Of a stretch of 64,000 nt of DNA, positions 32,694-40,517 are shown piece after piece. The stretch spans positions 62,001 through 126,000 of the forward strand of contig NZ_QZWF01000008.1 of NCBI RefSeq assembly GCF_004187715.1, given 5' to 3'. The notes below the pieces were generated by a model. That model did no database searches, had not been told where the DNA came from, and was given only the letters and a program-made list of their open reading frames with translations. This DNA comes from Streptomyces sp. F001 (GTDB lineage: Bacteria > Actinomycetota > Actinomycetes > Streptomycetales > Streptomycetaceae). The position numbers and the translations under genes were made by a program. Each line of letters starts with the position of its first letter. The first letter of the stretch is position 1.

Positions 32694-34162
32694 TCACGCA
32701 GGCGCGAAGCGCACCTTTGCCGCTGCCGGATCTGCCTGGGTGAGGCGGACCTGCAGGCGTTCGCCCAGCGGGAGGTGTTCGCCCTCGATCCGGCCGATGA
32801 CGGCCGGGGACTCCAACTGCACGGTCCCGACGGTCGGGTGGCGTTCCTCCAGGTCCACCACGACGCCCGTGAAGACCTCCCCGACCCGGTCCTTGAGCAG
32901 CGCGGCCTCGACGATGTCCACGCACTGCCGCTCCACCGTGCCCGCCCGCCGTGCGCCCTCGGCCATCTCCGCGGGCAGCGCGTCGAGCGCGGCGAGCACC
33001 CAGTCCGGCGGGTCCTGGTCGGCGACGGCGGCGAGGCAGATCTCGGCGGCGTACCGATCGGTGAGGCGGCGCAGGGGGGCCGTGCAGTGGGTGTAGGGCG
33101 CGGCGACGGCGGAGTGCATGGTGATCGGCGGGAGCGCGCCGTCGCGGAAAACCGTGTAGCCGGCGCCGCGCAGCAGGGTCGTGCACTCCTGCAGGAAGGC
33201 CGCATGGCGGGGATCGTGCGGGTCGAGGGAGCGGACCAGTTCGGCGTACGAGACGTGGTGCGGCCAGTCGATGTGCAGGGCGTGCGCGGTGCGGCGCAGG
33301 CGGCCGACGTCCCCCACTCTCGGCTTCGCTCGAGCGGGGGGACCCCCATCGTCGGGGGCGGCGGGCAGGGTGCGCAGGACGCCGGTGCCGTAGGAGAGCA
33401 TCAGGTCGGCCGCTGCCATGCCGGTGAGCAGGGAGATCTGTGCGTTCCAGCCGTCGGCGGGGAGCGGGGCGCGGTAGGCCGGTTCGTAGGTGTGGTCCCG
33501 CTCGACGATCTCCTGCTCGGGCACGCCCAGCGAGATGCCGCCGCGCTCGATCTCCAGCCGCTCGCGCAGCAGCCCGACGGTCTTCAGCAGGGTGAGCGGC
33601 TCCTCGGCGGTCCCCGCGTCGATCTCCCGCTGCACGCCCGCGTAGTCGAGCCTGGCCCGGCTGCGGACGAGGGCGCGGCGGATGTCGACGGCGAGCGTAT
33701 GGCCGTCCGCGTCGAGGTCGATCGTCCACAGCACGGCGGGGTGGGGCTGTCCCGGCAGCAGGCTCGCGGCGCCCTCGCCGAGGACCGCCGGGTGCAGCGG
33801 AACCCTCTCGTCCGGGAAGTACAGGGTCATCACCCGCCGGTGGGTCTCGGCGTCGAGCGGGCCGCCGGGCACGACGAAGGCGGCGACGTCCGCGATGGCG
33901 TACCGGAGGCGGTAGCCGGTGCCCTGCCGGGACAGGTGGAGTGCCTGGTCGAGGTCGGTGGCGGTGGGCGGGTCGATGGTGAAGAGGGGGATGTCGGTGG
34001 CGTCGTAGGACGGCAGTGCGGGGGCTTGGCCGCCCGTTCGGCCTCGGCGAGGACCTCGGCCGGGAAGCCGTCGGACACACCGAGCTCGGCACGCAGCGCG
34101 GCGAGGGCGGCCCGGAGGGGGGTGTCTGGGGCGCCGGTCACGCGGATGTGGCGGCGGGGCAT
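32694..34162 (-). pseudogene. RNB domain ribonuclease (RNase II/R type), single-base frameshift
   Basis: Exoribonuclease with the RNB catalytic block DATDIPLFTIDPPTATDLDQAL, whose aspartates bind Mg2+, then YAIADVAAFV, FPDERVPLHP and the HCTAPLRRLTDRYA motif. A C-terminal S1-like barrel remnant (VGEVFTGVVVDLEE) follows. The first 45 residues (MPRRHIRVTGAPDTPLRAAL) are in another frame. Adding one base in the C-run near 34020-34026 joins AERAAK to PALPSYDATD and yields 489 residues, the usual actinobacterial length. Either a sequencing error or a recent mutation. It also carries an in-frame palindromic element (33308-33349). Confidence 0.87.
33308..33349. repeat. palindromic repeat element inside the RNB ribonuclease gene
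   Basis: TCCCCCA then CTCTCGGCTTCGCTCGAG then CGGGGGG and ACCCCCAT; the central 18 bases equal those of the element at 19927. In the ribonuclease frame it encodes GGPPARAKPRVG, an apparent 36-base in-frame addition. Confidence 0.85.
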
Positions 34163-34238
34163 ACAGCGAGCGTAGGGCGGGGGTGGCGAGGTGGCACGCC
34201 GTAACCTCTGGTGCAGAGTTTCTAGGTAAGGAGTACGC

Positions 34239-35021
34239 GTGCTTGTCCTGCTGCCGCCCTCGGAAGGCAAGGCCCCTTCCGGCCGTGGCGCCCCGCTGAA
34301 GCCGGAGTCGCTGTCGCTGCCGGAGCTCAACCCCGCCCGCGAGGCGGTGCTCGACGAGCTGGTCGAGCTCTGCGCCGGCGACGAGGTCAAGGCACGCGAG
34401 GTGCTCGGGCTGAGCGAGGGACTGCGCGGGGAGGCCGCCAAGAACGCGGAGCTGCGCACCGCCGGGGCGCGGCCCGCCGGGGAGATCTACACGGGTGTGC
34501 TGTACGACGCCCTGGACCTGGCCTCCCTCGACCCGGCCGCCAAGCGGCGTGCCGCACGCTCCCTGCTGGTCTTCTCCGGTCTGTGGGGCGCCGTCCGGGT
34601 GACGGACCGCATCCCCTCCTACCGCTGCTCGATGGGCGTGAAGCTGCCGGGGCTCGGCGCGCTGGGCGCGCACTGGCGTGCACCGATGGCCGCCGCGCTG
34701 CCCGAGGCTGCCGGGAGCGGGCTGGTGCTGGACCTGCGGTCCTCGGCGTATGCGGCGGCGTGGCGGCCGAAGGGCGAACTCGCCGGGCGCACGGCGACCG
34801 TGCGGGTGCTGCACGCACCGACCCGGAAGGTGGTCAGCCACTTCAACAAGGCGACGAAGGGGCGGATCGTCCGCAGCCTGCTGTCGGCCGGGGCGGCGCC
34901 GAAGGGTCCTGCCGAGCTGGTGGAGGCGCTGCGGGACCTCGGGTACGAGGTGGAGGCGCAACCTCCGGTGAAGGCGGGCACGGCGTGGGGGCTGGATGTG
35001 CTGGTGGACGAGGTCCACTGA
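34239..35021 (+). CDS. yaaA: peroxide stress protein YaaA
   Basis: A 260-residue YaaA/UPF0246 protein. The opening LVLLPPSEGKAP and the internal FSGLWGAVRVTDRIPSYRCSM, LDLRSSAYAAAW and HFNKATKGRIVR segments are diagnostic. Family knowledge: YaaA lowers free intracellular iron and limits DNA damage by hydrogen peroxide, using a DNA-binding fold related to DNA glycosylases. GTG start with AAGGAG 5 bases upstream. It is followed by a 32-bp dyad and the KDPG aldolase gene. Confidence 0.95.
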   Translation: MLVLLPPSEGKAPSGRGAPLKPESLSLPELNPAREAVLDELVELCAGDEVKAREVLGLSEGLRGEAAKNAELRTAGARPAGEIYTGVLYDALDLASLDPAAKRRAARSLLVFSGLWGAVRVTDRIPSYRCSMGVKLPGLGALGAHWRAPMAAALPEAAGSGLVLDLRSSAYAAAWRPKGELAGRTATVRVLHAPTRKVVSHFNKATKGRIVRSLLSAGAAPKGPAELVEALRDLGYEVEAQPPVKAGTAWGLDVLVDEVH

Positions 35022-35041
35022 GCCGCGCGAGCGGAGCCGTT

Positions 35042-35073
35042 GCAGCATACGCAACGTTCTTTGCGCATGCTGC
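35042..35073 (+). promoter_or_regulatory. 32-bp dyad upstream of eda, candidate operator
   Basis: GCAGCATACGCAA and TTGCGCATGCTGC are 13-bp arms with one mismatch around a 6-base spacer (CGTTCT). The dyad ends 23 bases before the aldolase ATG and begins 20 bases after the yaaA stop. The size and symmetry fit a GntR- or IclR-family dimer site. It could also form a hairpin in a yaaA read-through transcript. Confidence 0.6.
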
Positions 35074-35096
35074 GCACCCCGGGCACGATGACCTGC

Positions 35097-35732
35097 ATGA
35101 CCGTCTCTGTTCTTGACCTTGCTCCCGTCGTCCCCGTGGTCGTCGTCCGGGACGCCGCCGACGCCGTGCCGCTGGCGCGTGCGCTGGTCGCCGGGGGACT
35201 GCCCGCGATCGAGGTGACGCTGCGGACGCCGGCCGCGCCGGACGCGATCCGGGCGATCGCCGGCGCGGTGCCGGACGCGGTGGTCGGGGCGGGCACGGTG
35301 ATCACGCCCGCTCAGGTGACGGAGTCGGTGGCGGCGGGGGCGCGCTTTCTGGTGAGCCCGGGCTGGACGGACGTACTGCTGGAGGCGATGACGGCGTCCG
35401 GGGTGCCGTTTCTGCCGGGGGTGTCGACCACGTCGGAAGTCGTGGCGCTGCTTGAGCGTGGGGTGCGGGAGATGAAGTTCTTCCCGGCGCAGGCCGCGGG
35501 CGGTACGGCGTATCTGAAGTCGCTCGCCGGGCCGCTGCCGCAGGCGCGGTTCTGCCCGACGGGTGGGATCGGGCTCGCGTCCGCTCCGGAGTATCTGGCA
35601 CTGCCCAACGTCGGCTGTGTGGGCGGGAGCTGGATGGTTCCCGAGGACGCGGTGGCGGCGCGGGACTGGGGGCGGATCGAGGAGCTGGCTCGGGAGGCGG
35701 CCGGGCTCAGCGCAGGTGGGACGTGTCGTTGA
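35097..35732 (+). CDS. eda: KDPG/KHG aldolase
   Basis: Bifunctional 4-hydroxy-2-oxoglutarate/2-dehydro-3-deoxy-phosphogluconate aldolase of 211 residues. It is a class I (beta/alpha)8 barrel: VTLRTPAAPDAIRAI carries the catalytic Glu-region motif, GAGTVITPAQ the phosphate/substrate loop, FLVSPG the next strand, and the Schiff-base Lys is in REMKFFPAQ. FCPTGGI is the terminal phosphate site. It splits KDPG to pyruvate and glyceraldehyde 3-phosphate. The start could also be the in-frame ATG at 35088. It overlaps the convergent RNase H gene by 26 bases. Confidence 0.93.
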   Translation: MTVSVLDLAPVVPVVVVRDAADAVPLARALVAGGLPAIEVTLRTPAAPDAIRAIAGAVPDAVVGAGTVITPAQVTESVAAGARFLVSPGWTDVLLEAMTASGVPFLPGVSTTSEVVALLERGVREMKFFPAQAAGGTAYLKSLAGPLPQARFCPTGGIGLASAPEYLALPNVGCVGGSWMVPEDAVAARDWGRIEELAREAAGLSAGGTCR

Positions 35733-37209
35733 GGAGGCGGACGCTGGCGTTGCCGTCGGCGTAGTACGCCACCACCGACAGGGAGGCGGCCGACAGTTCC
35801 ATGCGGAACAGGGACTCGGGCGGGGCGCCCAGGGCGAGCCGTACGAACGTCTTGATCGGCGTGACGTGCGTGACCAGCAGGACCGTGCGGCCCGCGTACG
35901 CCGCGACCAGCTTGTCGCGGGTGGCGGCGATCCGGGTGGCGGTCGCCGCGAAGCTCTCGCCGCCGCCGGTCGGTTCGGCGTCCGGGGAGGCGAGCCAGGC
36001 GCTCAGGTCGTCCGGGTAGCGCTCGTGGACCTCGGCGAAGGTGAGCCCCTCCCACGCGCCGAAGTCGGTCTCGCGCAGGCCGTCGTCGATGCTGACGTCG
36101 AGGCCGAGGCGGGCGGCGACGACACCGGCGGTCTCGCGGGTACGGGCGAGGGGGGAGGCGACGATCTCCTGGATCGTTCCGCGCCTCGCCAGCGCCGCGG
36201 CCACCCGCTCGGCCTGCTCCCGGCCGGCGTCGGAGAGGGAGGGGTCGGTTCCGCCACTGCCCGAGAAACGCTTCTGCGGCGTGAGCGGCGTCTCACCGTG
36301 CCGCAGCAGCACGAAGGTGGCGGGGGTGCCGAGATCGGGGGCACCCCAGCCGACGGTCGGCGTGGCCACGGCCCGCGCGGCGCGCACGTCGGCGTCGGCC
36401 TTCGCGGAACCGCTGCCGCGCGCCCCCTCAACGGGAGAAGCCGCGGAACGCTCCGCCGGCGCCGCACGCGCATCGGCGTCGGCCTTCACGTCACCACTGC
36501 CCCGCGCCCCCTCGGCCGGAGACGCCGCGGAACGCTCCGCCAGCGCCGCACGCGCATCGGCGCCGGCTTTCACGTCACCACTGCCCCGCGCCCCCTCGGC
36601 CGGAGACGCCGCGGAACGCTCCGCCGGCGCCGCATCGGCCCTCGCATCACCGCTCCCCCGCGCGCCCTCGCCGGGAGAAGCCGCAGAACGCTCCGCCAAC
36701 GCCGCACGCACCCTCGCCGCGCCCGCCGTGGCATCCCCCGCCGGGCCCGACGGCTCGGGAACCGCAGGCTGCGCGACCGTCGACGGCGTCCACTGTTCGC
36801 CACGCGCGCCCGCGTCCATCGCCTCGTTCGCCAACCGGTCCGCGCGCTTGTTCTGCTCCCGCGGAATCCACTCGTACGTCACCCGGCCGGGCGGAAACAC
36901 CCGCCCCGCCTCCATGGCCAGCGGCTTCATGTCGGGGTGCTTGATCTTCCAGCGGCCCGACATCTGCTCGACGACGAGCTTGGAATCCATGCGGACGTGC
37001 ACCCTGGCCGTCGGGTCGAGGGCGTGGGCGGCGCGCAGGCCGGCCAGCAGACCGCGGTACTCGGCGACGTTGTTCGTCGTGGTGCCCAGGTACTCCGCGG
37101 CCTCCGCCAGCGTCCGGCCGGTCGCCGCGTCGATCACCACGGCGCCGTAGCCCGCGGGCCCCGGGTTGCCCCGGGAACCCCCGTCGGCCTCGACGATGAA
37201 CTCCTGCAC
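35707..37209 (-). CDS. bifunctional RNase H/acid phosphatase
   Basis: A 500-residue fusion. Residues 1-140 are RNase HI: Asp in VEADGGSRGNPGPAGYG, Glu in NNVAEYRGLL, Asp in VRMDSKLVVEQ, Asp in NKRADRLANEA. Residues 290-490 are a histidine phosphatase: LLRHGETP with the phosphorylated His, ASPLARTRE, and LLVTHVTPIKT with the second His. The two are joined by a linker of about 110 residues holding four near-identical repeats. Mycobacterial relatives remove RNA from hybrids and act as an alpha-ribazole/acid phosphatase. GTG start at 37209; it follows the zinc-ribbon gene by 11 bases. Confidence 0.94.
   Translation of the reverse strand: MQEFIVEADGGSRGNPGPAGYGAVVIDAATGRTLAEAAEYLGTTTNNVAEYRGLLAGLRAAHALDPTARVHVRMDSKLVVEQMSGRWKIKHPDMKPLAMEAGRVFPPGRVTYEWIPREQNKRADRLANEAMDAGARGEQWTPSTVAQPAVPEPSGPAGDATAGAARVRAALAERSAASPGEGARGSGDARADAAPAERSAASPAEGARGSGDVKAGADARAALAERSAASPAEGARGSGDVKADADARAAPAERSAASPVEGARGSGSAKADADVRAARAVATPTVGWGAPDLGTPATFVLLRHGETPLTPQKRFSGSGGTDPSLSDAGREQAERVAAALARRGTIQEIVASPLARTRETAGVVAARLGLDVSIDDGLRETDFGAWEGLTFAEVHERYPDDLSAWLASPDAEPTGGGESFAATATRIAATRDKLVAAYAGRTVLLVTHVTPIKTFVRLALGAPPESLFRMELSAASLSVVAYYADGNASVRLLNDTSHLR
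36375..36698 (-). repeat. in-frame tandem repeat encoding the RNase H/phosphatase linker
   Basis: Four tandem units of 24, 28, 28 and 28 codons with the core AERSAASPxEGARGSG followed by charged Lys/Asp/Ala residues. The high identity between units (three share AERSAASPAEGARGSG or differ at one residue) suggests recent expansion. The length is expected to vary between strains. Confidence 0.88.
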
Positions 37210-37220
37210 CCGTACGCCCC

Positions 37221-37964
37221 TTACAGCCCCGACTCGGAGGTGCGTACCAGGATGCGGCGGCAGTTCTCGCAGCGGACCACCGTGTCGGGCGCGGCCGAGC
37301 GGATCTCGTTCAGCTCGGTGATGGCCAGCTCCTGGCGGCAGCCCTGGCAGGTGCGCTGGTACAGCTTGGCCGCGCCGATGCCGCCCTGCTGCCCGCGCAG
37401 CTTGTCGTAGAGCTTCAGCAGGTCGGCGGGGATGGAGCCCGCGATGACCTCGCGCTCCTTGGTGACCGAGGCCGCCTCGCCGTCCAGCGACTCGAACGCG
37501 GCGTCCCGGCGTGCGGTGGCGTCGTCGATCTTCGACTGGACGGAGGAGACCCGCTCGGTCAGCTCGCCCACCCGCTCCTGCGCGGACTCGCGGCGCTCCA
37601 TGACCTCCAGGACGACGTCCTCCAGGTCGCCCTGCCGCTTGGCGAGGGAGGCGATCTCGCGCTGGAGGTTCTCCAGGTCCTTGGGCGAGGTGACGGCGCC
37701 GGAGTCGAGACGCTGCTGGTCGCGGGCGGCGCGCTGGCGCACCTGGTCGACGTCCTGCTCGGCCTTGGTCTGCTCGCGGGCGCAGTCGCTCTCCTCGGTC
37801 TGCGCGGCCACGAGGAGGTCGCGCAGCTGGGTGAGGTCCTTGGTCAGCGACTCGATCTCGGCGTGCTCGGGGAGCGACCTCCGCTTGTGCGCCAGCTGCT
37901 GGAGGCGGACGTCGAGGTCCTGGACGTCGAGGAGTCGGATCTGGTCGGCGGGCGCGGCGTTCAG
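37221..37964 (-). CDS. zinc ribbon (C4-type) coiled-coil protein
   Basis: A 247-residue protein. Residues 20-180 form a long coiled coil rich in Glu, Gln and Arg. The C-terminal zf-RING_7-type ribbon has CQGCRQEL and CENCRRIL as ligands. Relatives lie between Nif3-like and RNase H genes across actinobacteria; they probably bind nucleic acid. The first codon appears to be CTG at 37964 (reads LNAAPADQIRLLD): AGGAG is 7 bases upstream and the CTG overlaps the Nif3 stop as CTGA. No ATG, GTG or TTG fits as well. Confidence 0.88.
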   Translation of the reverse strand: MNAAPADQIRLLDVQDLDVRLQQLAHKRRSLPEHAEIESLTKDLTQLRDLLVAAQTEESDCAREQTKAEQDVDQVRQRAARDQQRLDSGAVTSPKDLENLQREIASLAKRQGDLEDVVLEVMERRESAQERVGELTERVSSVQSKIDDATARRDAAFESLDGEAASVTKEREVIAGSIPADLLKLYDKLRGQQGGIGAAKLYQRTCQGCRQELAITELNEIRSAAPDTVVRCENCRRILVRTSESGL

Positions 37965-38812
37965 TTGGGGGCTCCTGCTGTCGAATCGGGTGAGGCCGCG
38001 TGGGCGGTCCAGGGGTCGGTGACCGTCTTGGAGACATGGACGCGCAGGTCCCAGCCGTGGCGGTCGGAGATCTCGTCGAGCTGGGCGGCGGCCAGCTCGC
38101 ACCAGGGCCATTCGGTGGCCCAGTGCGCCGCGTCGAGCAGCGCGAGGGGGCTGTGGGCGCGGGCCTCGGAGGCCGGGTGGTGGCGCAGGTCCGCGGTGAA
38201 GAAGGCGTCGACGCCGGCCGCTCGTACGTCGTCGAAGAGGCTGTCGCCGGATCCGCCGCTCACGGCGAGCGTGCGGACGGTCGCCTCGGGGTCGCCGGCG
38301 ACGCGGATGCCCTGCGCGGTGGCGGGCAGACGCTGGGCGGCGCGGGCGGCGAGCTCGCGGACGGTCAGCGGGTGGTCCAGCTCGCAGACCCGGCCCAGGC
38401 CCCGGCGGCCGTCGGGGTCGCTCGGGTCCGGCACCAGGGGCCGTACGACACGAAGGTCCAGCGCGCCGGCCAGCGCGTCGCTGACGCCCGGGTCCGCCGT
38501 GTCGGCGTTGGTGTGGGCGACGTGCAGCGCGATGTCGTTCTTGATGAGGGTGTGCACGACGCGGCCCTTGAAGTGGCTCGCCGCGACCGTCGTCGTACCG
38601 CGCAGATAGAGCGGGTGGTGGGTGACCAGCAGGTCGGCGCCCAGCTTCACCGCCTCGTCGACGATCTCCTGCACCGGGTCGACGGCGAACAGGACGCGGG
38701 AGACCTCCTGGTCCGGATCGCCCACCACGGTGCCGACCGCGTCCCAGGACTCGGCCCGCTCGGCGGGCCACAGCGTCTCCAACGCGGCGATGACTTCAGA
38801 CAGACGGGGCAC
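37961..38812 (-). CDS. Nif3-like dinuclear metal centre hexameric protein
   Basis: A 283-residue Nif3/YbgI family protein. The metal-binding histidines are in LLVTHHPLY and VAHTNAD, with the C-terminal FFTADLRHHPASEA and DAAHWATEW supplying further ligands. SWDAVGTVVG opens the conserved N-terminal region. Members form a hexameric ring around two-metal sites; proposed roles include GTP cyclohydrolase-like and metal-handling functions, none settled. It is the first gene of the Nif3/zinc-ribbon/RNase H operon. Confidence 0.93.
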   Translation of the reverse strand: MPRLSEVIAALETLWPAERAESWDAVGTVVGDPDQEVSRVLFAVDPVQEIVDEAVKLGADLLVTHHPLYLRGTTTVAASHFKGRVVHTLIKNDIALHVAHTNADTADPGVSDALAGALDLRVVRPLVPDPSDPDGRRGLGRVCELDHPLTVRELAARAAQRLPATAQGIRVAGDPEATVRTLAVSGGSGDSLFDDVRAAGVDAFFTADLRHHPASEARAHSPLALLDAAHWATEWPWCELAAAQLDEISDRHGWDLRVHVSKTVTDPWTAHAASPDSTAGAPN

Positions 38813-38995
38813 GGGAACAGGCTACCTGGCTGTTCTGCACGGCTGAACCGATGCCGCCGCCATCCCGCCCAGCACACCCGCCCCCGTCACCTCAGGCAAA
38901 CCGGCGCGTGGCCACCCTTATGTGTGAAGCGGCCGTCGGGCGGTCCCCCGTCTGTGCGTACGAAAACTAGCGTCGTCGCCGGAGGTGACCGAACG

Positions 38996-40195
38996 ATGAC
39001 GGTCTGTGCGACGGAGCCTGCCACCGACCAGCACGACGACTGGTCCCGGCCGGCGGGCTGCGTGATCACGGTGGACGGCTCGTACGCCGCACGCCTCGCC
39101 CGCAGCGGCGACTCCTGGTTCCCCGAGCGCTGGACGCTGGACGGACCCGAGCCGTACGCCGTGCCGCTGCCCGGCAACCAGCCCGAGGAGCCCGGCACGG
39201 AGGTGCAGCCGATGGGCGACGGACGGGTGCTGATCCGCCGCCTCACCGACGGGCGGCACACCTTCTCCCTGCTGTACCCGACCGGCCCCGGCACCGGCGA
39301 ACTCCCACTCGGCGCGGTCGAGTGCCCCGATGACGGCACCCGGCTGCGGCTGCTGCCGCCCGCGCCGGGCGGCGACCGGGCCTACGCCCTCGCCGTCGGC
39401 CGGCTCTCCAGTGCCGTGTGGCTGGTGGCGGGCGGCGCCTTCGGGCCGGAGCACCTCGCTGAGATCCCCGGGCACTGCTCCGGCGGGGTGTGGCTGGACC
39501 GGACGGGGCGGATGCTGGCCCTGGACCGGGAGTCCGACGGCCGGACCAAGGCGGTCGTGGTGGATCTGGGGCGGGACGGCGAGGTGTCGCCGCTGCTGCA
39601 GATCGCCGCCGACAGCGACGACCGGCTGCTGCTCGCCGACCCCGACAGCGGGCTGCTGCTCATCCGCTCCGACGCGCCCTGTCCGGGCGACGGCAGCAGG
39701 CTGGGCTGGGGGGTGCTGGGCAGCACGCTGCCGGTGCGGTTCCCGGAGTGCCTGCGGGTGGCCGCCGACTGTGCGATGACGCCGTTCGCGATCGAGCCGG
39801 GGCAGGTGCTGACCCCGGAGAGCTGCGGGGTGGGGCTGCACATCGACGGCCCGGCGGGCAGTTGGGTCGGGGTGTGGCGGCCCGCCGACCGGCACGTACG
39901 GCATCTGGCCGCGCCCGAGGGGTGGTTGGCGGGCGCCGGGCTGTGGACGAGGGACGGGGTGCTGCGGCTTCCGTACGCCACTCGGACGGTGCCGTGCGGG
40001 GTGGCGGCGTGGGCGGTGCCCAGGGAGGCGCCGGCGCCCGCGGAAACGGGGGACACGAGCCCGGAGGATCCGGTCCCGGACGGCGCGGCTCACGCCTTCG
40101 CGGAGCCGTCGGAACCGGATCCTCCGGAACCTGTTGCCGCACGTCCGGTGCCGTTGCAGGAGGCGCCGTTGGCGGGGCGTATGGCGAGTAGGTAA
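38996..40195 (+). CDS. conserved hypothetical, beta-propeller-like
   Basis: A 399-residue cytoplasmic protein with no signal peptide. It alternates short strands with repeated patterns (LDRTGRMLALDRES, LLQIAADSDDRLLLADPD, VGVWRPADRHVRHLAAPEG) that suggest a beta-propeller. The C-terminal 50 residues are acidic and proline-rich. GGAGGTG lies 8 bases before the ATG; TAGCGT at 38968-38973 could be the -10 box. It is divergent from the Nif3-like gene. Function unknown. Confidence 0.8.
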   Translation: MTVCATEPATDQHDDWSRPAGCVITVDGSYAARLARSGDSWFPERWTLDGPEPYAVPLPGNQPEEPGTEVQPMGDGRVLIRRLTDGRHTFSLLYPTGPGTGELPLGAVECPDDGTRLRLLPPAPGGDRAYALAVGRLSSAVWLVAGGAFGPEHLAEIPGHCSGGVWLDRTGRMLALDRESDGRTKAVVVDLGRDGEVSPLLQIAADSDDRLLLADPDSGLLLIRSDAPCPGDGSRLGWGVLGSTLPVRFPECLRVAADCAMTPFAIEPGQVLTPESCGVGLHIDGPAGSWVGVWRPADRHVRHLAAPEGWLAGAGLWTRDGVLRLPYATRTVPCGVAAWAVPREAPAPAETGDTSPEDPVPDGAAHAFAEPSEPDPPEPVAARPVPLQEAPLAGRMASR

Positions 40196-40299
40196 CGAAG
40201 TAGTGGCGGTCGGCGTGTGCGCCTGGATTCGGTCCGAGGTGTCCCGGTTACACTCGCCCGGCTGTTTGAAAGATCATGTTGACGGGGTGAATTCTTCCG

Positions 40300-40458
40300 A
40301 TGAGCGACGCCAGCACGTCCCAGCCGCTGCCCGCCGACCGCCAGGAGCCCTCCGGCCACGGCCGGCACCGGGGTCCGGTCTCGACGCACGACACCGAGTC
40401 GGCTCCTCGCGGACGGCACCGCAAGCCGGTGCAGCAGCAGACCGAGACGGCGGCCTGA
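40300..40458 (+). CDS. small hydrophilic protein with GRHR repeats
   Basis: A 52-residue protein starting MSDASTSQPLPADRQ. It is highly hydrophilic, and two similar motifs, GHGRHRGP and RGRHRKP, lie 22 residues apart, each within a Ser/Thr/Asp-rich context. It looks intrinsically disordered and could bind RNA. GGTGA lies 9 bases before the ATG, and a hairpin terminator lies after it, so it is probably its own transcription unit. Third codon positions are mostly G or C, which supports coding. Confidence 0.6.
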   Translation: MSDASTSQPLPADRQEPSGHGRHRGPVSTHDTESAPRGRHRKPVQQQTETAA

Positions 40459-40482
40459 CGGCACGTCAATCGGCTGGGGAAA

Positions 40483-40517
40483 CAGCCCCGTTCGCCTCAC
40501 GGTGAGCGGGGCCTTTC
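40483..40517. terminator. hairpin between convergent genes at 40.5 kb
   Basis: GCCCCGTTCGCCTCAC faces GGTGAGCGGGGC: a stem with CTCAC/GTGAG and GCCCCG/CGGGGC separated by a two-base bulge. It lies at the end of the small GRHR gene (+) and contains the stop of the SDR gene (-). It is followed on the plus strand by CTTTCC. Confidence 0.6.

Noticed and set aside
32694..35054. A 786-codon RNB ribonuclease with a long N-terminal extension
   Set aside because: The first 300 codons are antisense to yaaA and have no family similarity; the true N-terminus (MPRRHIRVTG) lies in another frame.
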